Assembly: GCA_029582155.1 (NCBI GenBank)
Contig: CM055896.1
Coordinates: forward strand, 9,636,463 to 9,700,462
Length of the DNA: 64,000 bases
DNA from: Panopea generosa
Taxonomy: Eukaryota > Mollusca > Bivalvia > Adapedonta > Hiatellidae
Direction: 5' to 3'
Shown here: one piece after another, positions 42,901 through 48,900 of the stretch
Position numbering within the stretch: the first letter of the stretch is position 1
Layout: the number at the start of each line of letters is the position of its first letter
Program-made: the position numbers and the translations under genes
Notes under the pieces: model-generated
Databases searched by the model: none
Told to the model about the DNA's origin: nothing
What the model saw: the letters and a program-made list of their open reading frames with translations, nothing else

Positions 42901-45900
42901 ACCACCAAGTGGGAATTCATACAAGTGTCAGTGAGGTCACTCAAAAATACTTTCCTCAATACAGGTTAAACACAAAATGGCCATGTTTGGATTCAAATCT
43001 CTCTGTGCCATAAGGCCATAATAAATTAATTACTAGATTATCATTGCTGCCTGCCCCCTAATTTTCATGCCACCCCGATCATTTTAATTTTTATTTTTTT
43101 TAAAGAAAACAACAAAAAAAAATTAAAAAAATAAATAAATGAACAAAATCCTCCTCCCCTCCCCTTTTTAAAAATAATCATGAATGATACTCTAGCAATA
43201 AATTGATAACGGCCTAATGTGACTATGTAAACATGTATTATTAAATTGAAGAAATATTCATTTTTGTTTAATACATTTGTTTTTTATCTTTTCTTCTTAG
43301 CCTTATTGAAAAATCAAGAAATGAAGAATATTGAAGTGTCAAGAAATGAAGAAATACTGAAGTGTTGAGAAAGGAAGAAATATTGAAGTGTTGAGAAAGG
43401 AAGAAATACTGAAGTGTTGAGAAAGGAAGAAATATTGAAGTGTTGAGAAAGGAAGAAATATTGAAGTGTCAAGAAATGAAGAAATACTGAAGTGTTGAGA
43501 AAGGAAGAAATATTGAAGTGTTGAGAAAGGAAGAAATATTGAATTGTCAAGAAATGAAGAAATACTGAAGTGTTGAGAAAGGAAGAAATATTGAAGTGTC
43601 AAGAAATGAAAAAATATTGAAGTGTCAAGAAAAGAAGAAATATTGAAGTGTCAAACAATTGAAAAATTATTGAAGTGTCAAAAATTGAAGAAATATTAAG
43701 TGTTAAGAAATGAAGAAATACTGAAGTGTCATGCAAGAAATGAAGAAATATTGAAGTGTCAAGAAATGAAGAAATATTGAAGTGTCAAACAAATGAAAAA
43801 TTATTGAAGTGTAAAAAAGTGAAGAAACACTGAAGTGTCAAACAAATGAAAAAATACTGAAATGTCAAGAAATGAAGAAATATTGAAGTGTCAAACAAAT
43901 AAAACAAGAGTTGTCAGAAGACAACAAAGCTCTCCAATGGGATAAAACTCACCACCCATGCAAAGATTGAGATTGGAGGCAAACATCAAAATTTCAACAC
44001 AACTAAATGCAAAAGTTTAACCTGGGTGTCTACAGACATAAAATTAAGTCCAAAAGGGCCATAACTATGCCAACATGCAACACCGAGTTATGGTTCTTAT
44101 CTTGACGTGTTCCATCAATGATGGTGAACACACATGTGAAGTTTCATTCATATCCAATGAGTTGTTGCATAGATATCCAACCTGATAAAAAAATTTAACC
44201 TGAAAAATAAAGTCCAAAAAGGGCCACAACTCTGCCAAAATGCAACCCTGAGTTATGGTTCTTGTCTGTTCCACCCCTGGGTGTCTAAGTCCAAAAAGAG
44301 CCATAACTGTGATAAAATGCAATCCAGAGTTATGGATCTCATCTGTGTGTGTTCCATTGATGATGGTGAACACACATGCCAAGTTTCATTCACATCCAAT
44401 GAATGGTTGCATAGATATCTTAAACTTAAACGCAAAAGTTTAACGTGGGTGTCTACAGACGACGACGACGACGACGCTGGGGTCATGGCAATAGCTCTCC
44501 TTGGACTTCGTCCTGGTGACCTAAAATGGGCCATAACTCTGCCAAAATGCAATCTACAGTTATGGTTCTTGTATCTGTGTATTCCATTGATGATGGTGAA
44601 CACACATGCAAAATTTTATTCATATCCAATGAGTGGTTGCATAGATATCTTAAACGCAACTAAACGTAAAAGTTTAACCTGGGTGTCTAAGTCCAAAAAG
44701 TGCCATAACTCTGCCAAAATGCAATCCAGAGTTATGGTTCTTGTCTCTGTGTGTTCCATTGATGATGCTGAACACAATGCAAAGTTTCATTCATATCCAA
44801 TGAGTGGTTGCATAGATATCTCTAATGCAAAAGTTTAACCTGGTTGTCTACAGATGACGCCGACGGGGTCATGGCAATAGCTTTCTTGGACATTTGTCCC
44901 GGCGAGCTAAAAAGGGCCATAAATCTGCCAAAATGCAATCCAGAGTTAAGGTTCTTGTCTGTGTGTGTTCCATTGATGATGGTGAACACACATGTGAAGT
45001 TTCATTCATATCCAATGTGTGGTTGCATAGATTTCTTAAACTTAAACGCAAAAGTTTAACCTGGATGTTTACAGACGCCGCCGAAGTGTCAAGAAATGAA
45101 GAAATATTAAGTGTTAAGAAATGAAAAATATTGAAGTGTCAAGAAATGAAGAAACATTGAAGTGTCAAGAAATGAAGAAATATTGAAGTGTCAAGAAATG
45201 AAGAAATATTGAAGTGTCAAGAAATGAAGCAAATTTCATTACTTAAATAATTTTCAGTATGCAAGTATAGATTAGAAGTTATATTAAATTTTCTATGCCA
45301 GTAGAAAATTCCATATAATTCAATCTAACTGACTCAGATGCTGATCTACTTTCCCATTCCTGAAGTGGTTTCATTGGCTGAGGAAGAAATAGGTCCAAAT
45401 CTTCTTCTGACAGCTGCGATATTCTATGTAAAATTGAATGTTCTATTTTGAAAATTCTGTGTGATTTTATTAACTGAGAAAGTAGGACAACATATAATAT
45501 CATATGTTCAACATTCCTTTATTTAAAACTACAACAGCTAGGACCAAATGTTAAAGATTACCTCATGATAGCCTGAAAGGTTTTTAAGGTCATTTGAAAT
45601 GTAATAAGTTTATCTGTACAGATAAGGCACCATGCCGAACAAAGCAATTTCAGAGTGATTATTTTATAAAGGACACTTACTCAGACATAAATATTTGCTG
45701 ATTTATTTCCAAATTCTAGGTAAATATGTAACTCACCGGCCAATCCAGAGGTAGGGAGAGAGGGTCCTGACCCCACCTGGGATTCCAAAAACACTGTTTA
45801 GTTAAAGGCTTTTCAGCCACTTTAATAACTTGGGACTCCTCCTGCCCAACCCCCTGGTGGACCGAACCTAGCCAAAGCTTGATCTAACAATCTGCACTTT

Positions 45901-48900
45901 TAATGGGAGTGTCACAGAATCAAATAAAATAGTGGCACCTCAGAAGTGGAAATGTAAAGATAGCAAAAGGATTTCACTTCTCACCATTAGCTGGGCCATG
46001 TAGCTCAGTCAGTGGCGCAAATGACTATCAATCCAGGGGTCGTGAGTTCAAATCCGGGCCTGACCATAATTTCCATGATGAGTGATATACGACATTGCGT
46101 CTCACTGTAATTCAGCTCTCATCAGTGATTCAAGTGAGAAAGTTATCAGTTACTTGCAGAGACGGGTGTAACCGATTGTCCATAAGCCCCCAATGGCATA
46201 AAAATTACGCTAAATATTCAAACAAACTCCACACCATTAATAACAAATCATGATAATAAGAAAACTAAAATGTGATCTAACCTGACAATACCAACCAAGG
46301 CCATAACAATGGTTCCTTCAATGATACCAGCCTGTAAATAGAAAGTATATAACTGTATATTAAAGCAATACATCAGGAGTTTTCAAAATTTCAAAATTGA
46401 AAAAAACAATTTTTATCATGCCTTTATATACCCGGCATTGCCAAAAGGATGTCTGTTTAAACATGCCAAAATAATATGTTGAAAAGGGGTTTCCTAACTT
46501 AGGCTACGTGCCTATGTTAGACTAAAATAGATTTCCCGTTTAAAATGGCAACATTTTTTGTGCTTATTAAATGGGTCACGGGATTTCATGTTGTTGATTT
46601 TAATTTGATCCGTCAGACAGGGTTACACACAAAATTTGTTTCATCTTAGAACGAGTCCAAATGATTATATGAAGGTCATAAAGTAATATTTAAGTGCGGT
46701 CTGTTTTTAGAATGGGGATTTCGTTTCAAGTTTACAACTCTGACTAAAACATCAATTTTTGTAACGTTTTGGTGGATTTGATATACCAAACCATCCGGAT
46801 CTTATTTATTTATGATAATGAGATATTTCAAAAACGATTTTAGTTTTTAAGACATTTATAGCATTTTTTCGTGATATATTCCCTTTAAGAGCACAACCAA
46901 TAGTATGTTCCTGTGGCACCTGTTAACAGATATAAAACATAAGTGTTCTCCTATATCTTTGATGAATAAGTCATATCCATAACAGTGTAAGTAAAACACA
47001 GAAAGTCATGGTCTAGTGGCCAGAACCTGAATCAGTGCCCATACTAAGTGACTATTAGAACCAGTGCTAAGCATATGTTGATGAAGTGTCCTGCTCATCA
47101 ACAGCATCTATGGCTGTGGTTGAGGATCAAACACTCAAATCCTGGGTCCAATCCTCCTGGTTTTGTATATTTAGTACATATTGGGAAACATTGACAAAAC
47201 TGTCCTAAAATAATACTTGGTGTACTGACATAGTTGTATTGAAATAAATGGATGGGATGGGATGGATGGATGGATGGATGGATGGATGGATGGATGGATG
47301 GATGGATGGATGGATGGATGGATGGATGGATGGATGGATGGATGGATGGATGGATGGATGGATGGATGGATGGATGGATGGATGGATGGATGGATGGATG
47401 GATGGATGGATGGATGGATGGATTGTGAATCATGTGAACCAGTAAATGGTTTCAAAGTGCTGCATGTATATGTCAAAACATAACACAAGAGTCAAAAAAG
47501 GTTTTTCAATAAATTTCCCTTGTTTTTTTATAATATTATAGTATTGCACTGAAAGCAAAGACATGGGAACTACCAAATGTGGCTGTTTAAAAAAAGTGGC
47601 TGCTCAATAGAGGTTACACAGGTTTGACTGTATTCAATTAAATAGTGTCACTTTGGCAGAAGTTCACTCCCTATCTGCACGATATCTGAGCTGATAAGGA
47701 TAGCTGTTGAGAGGGCTACAGCTAATAATGCCATTCAAAGCTTTTAGGCAGGATAAAAATGCTGAATAACAATACAAAACTATACCTGAAACATAGTCCA
47801 AAATTAGCAACAAATTATTGTCAGATTTTTAAAGATTTTGTTTTGTAGACACCTAGGTTAAAAAAAATTGTTTGCTGTGCTCCTACCTACTCAAAATTGC
47901 AGCTACCCAAACTTTTTTTTATAGACTTTCACAGAGTTAAATTCCTCCCCCCAACGCCACTCCCCAATGATTTCTGTCAATTTTTGTTTTATTAAAATGA
48001 CTGTACAAAATCAAAATCTGGCATAAAAATAGCTACCTACCTACTCACATAAAAATACTGGGTTGGAGCACAAGCAAACACATTTTTAAGATGGTCCTAC
48101 TAGGACTCCAAAATAGATTTATTTCAAAATAGGTTTTATGTTTATTTTTCACACTGCACAAAAAGCCAGTGCTATAGGCAATAAAGAATTACAGTATTTC
48201 AAATATTAAATTATAAATATGAAGCATGATAAAAGACAATCTATTAAATGTCATCCACAGTTTTATGAAGTTGATATTATGTGTCGAATATCACTTATCC
48301 TTTTTTCATAATTTGTATAAAACTCTGTATATAATTAAACAAAATCTGTCTGGCTTTGAAATAAAGAAAATTTTCTATGAAAATAATTCCTGTTATCTGA
48401 CAAAAGGTTAATCAGTCTAATACCATATTACTGCAAGTTGCTGTCTGTTTCCCCACATATTCAAAGGTGGGATACTCATGGATATAGAACAAAGTTCACG
48501 AATTACCAATTATCAAAAAGACTGACTGGGCAGGTATTTGAATATTTTACTCCGGGATAGACAGTAAGATGTGTTATTCACTCAAGCTGGCTATAACCAG
48601 TAAAGTATTTTGTACCTGTATCAATAACAAGATTGTATCAATATTACAAAGAACAGCTGTAAACCAAACGTGGAGGTGAGGCACTCAGGATTGGTAATAA
48701 ACTATTCTTATTACTTGATAAAGTCACAACTAATGTGATATGGCATAACCACTATTTGTTATTAACAGTTTTATTTAACCTCTACTTGCAGTTTTAATAA
48801 CTGATAAAACTGTGAAAATACAACAGAGATTCATGTGTATTGATTTTGCTTCCGCAAATAACAATCACTGTTTATTGAAAGGCTGCCCAGCGTCGATAAA

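Noticed and set aside
43314..43602. Overlapping minus-strand frames rich in SQHFSISSF repeats
   Set aside because: Read-through of the 24-25-bp minisatellite.
44065..45124. Frames of 60-185 codons on both strands at 44.1-45.1 kb
   Set aside because: They fall in the modular non-autonomous repeat at 43904-45080; conservation among modules is at the nucleotide level and both strands are open.
45993..46066. tRNA gene with A and B boxes
   Set aside because: It is the head of a SINE family A copy; the stems do not pair as in a functional tRNA and a SINE body follows directly.
47098..47488. Frames encoding HPSI or MDGW repeats
   Set aside because: (GGAT)n microsatellite read in different frames.
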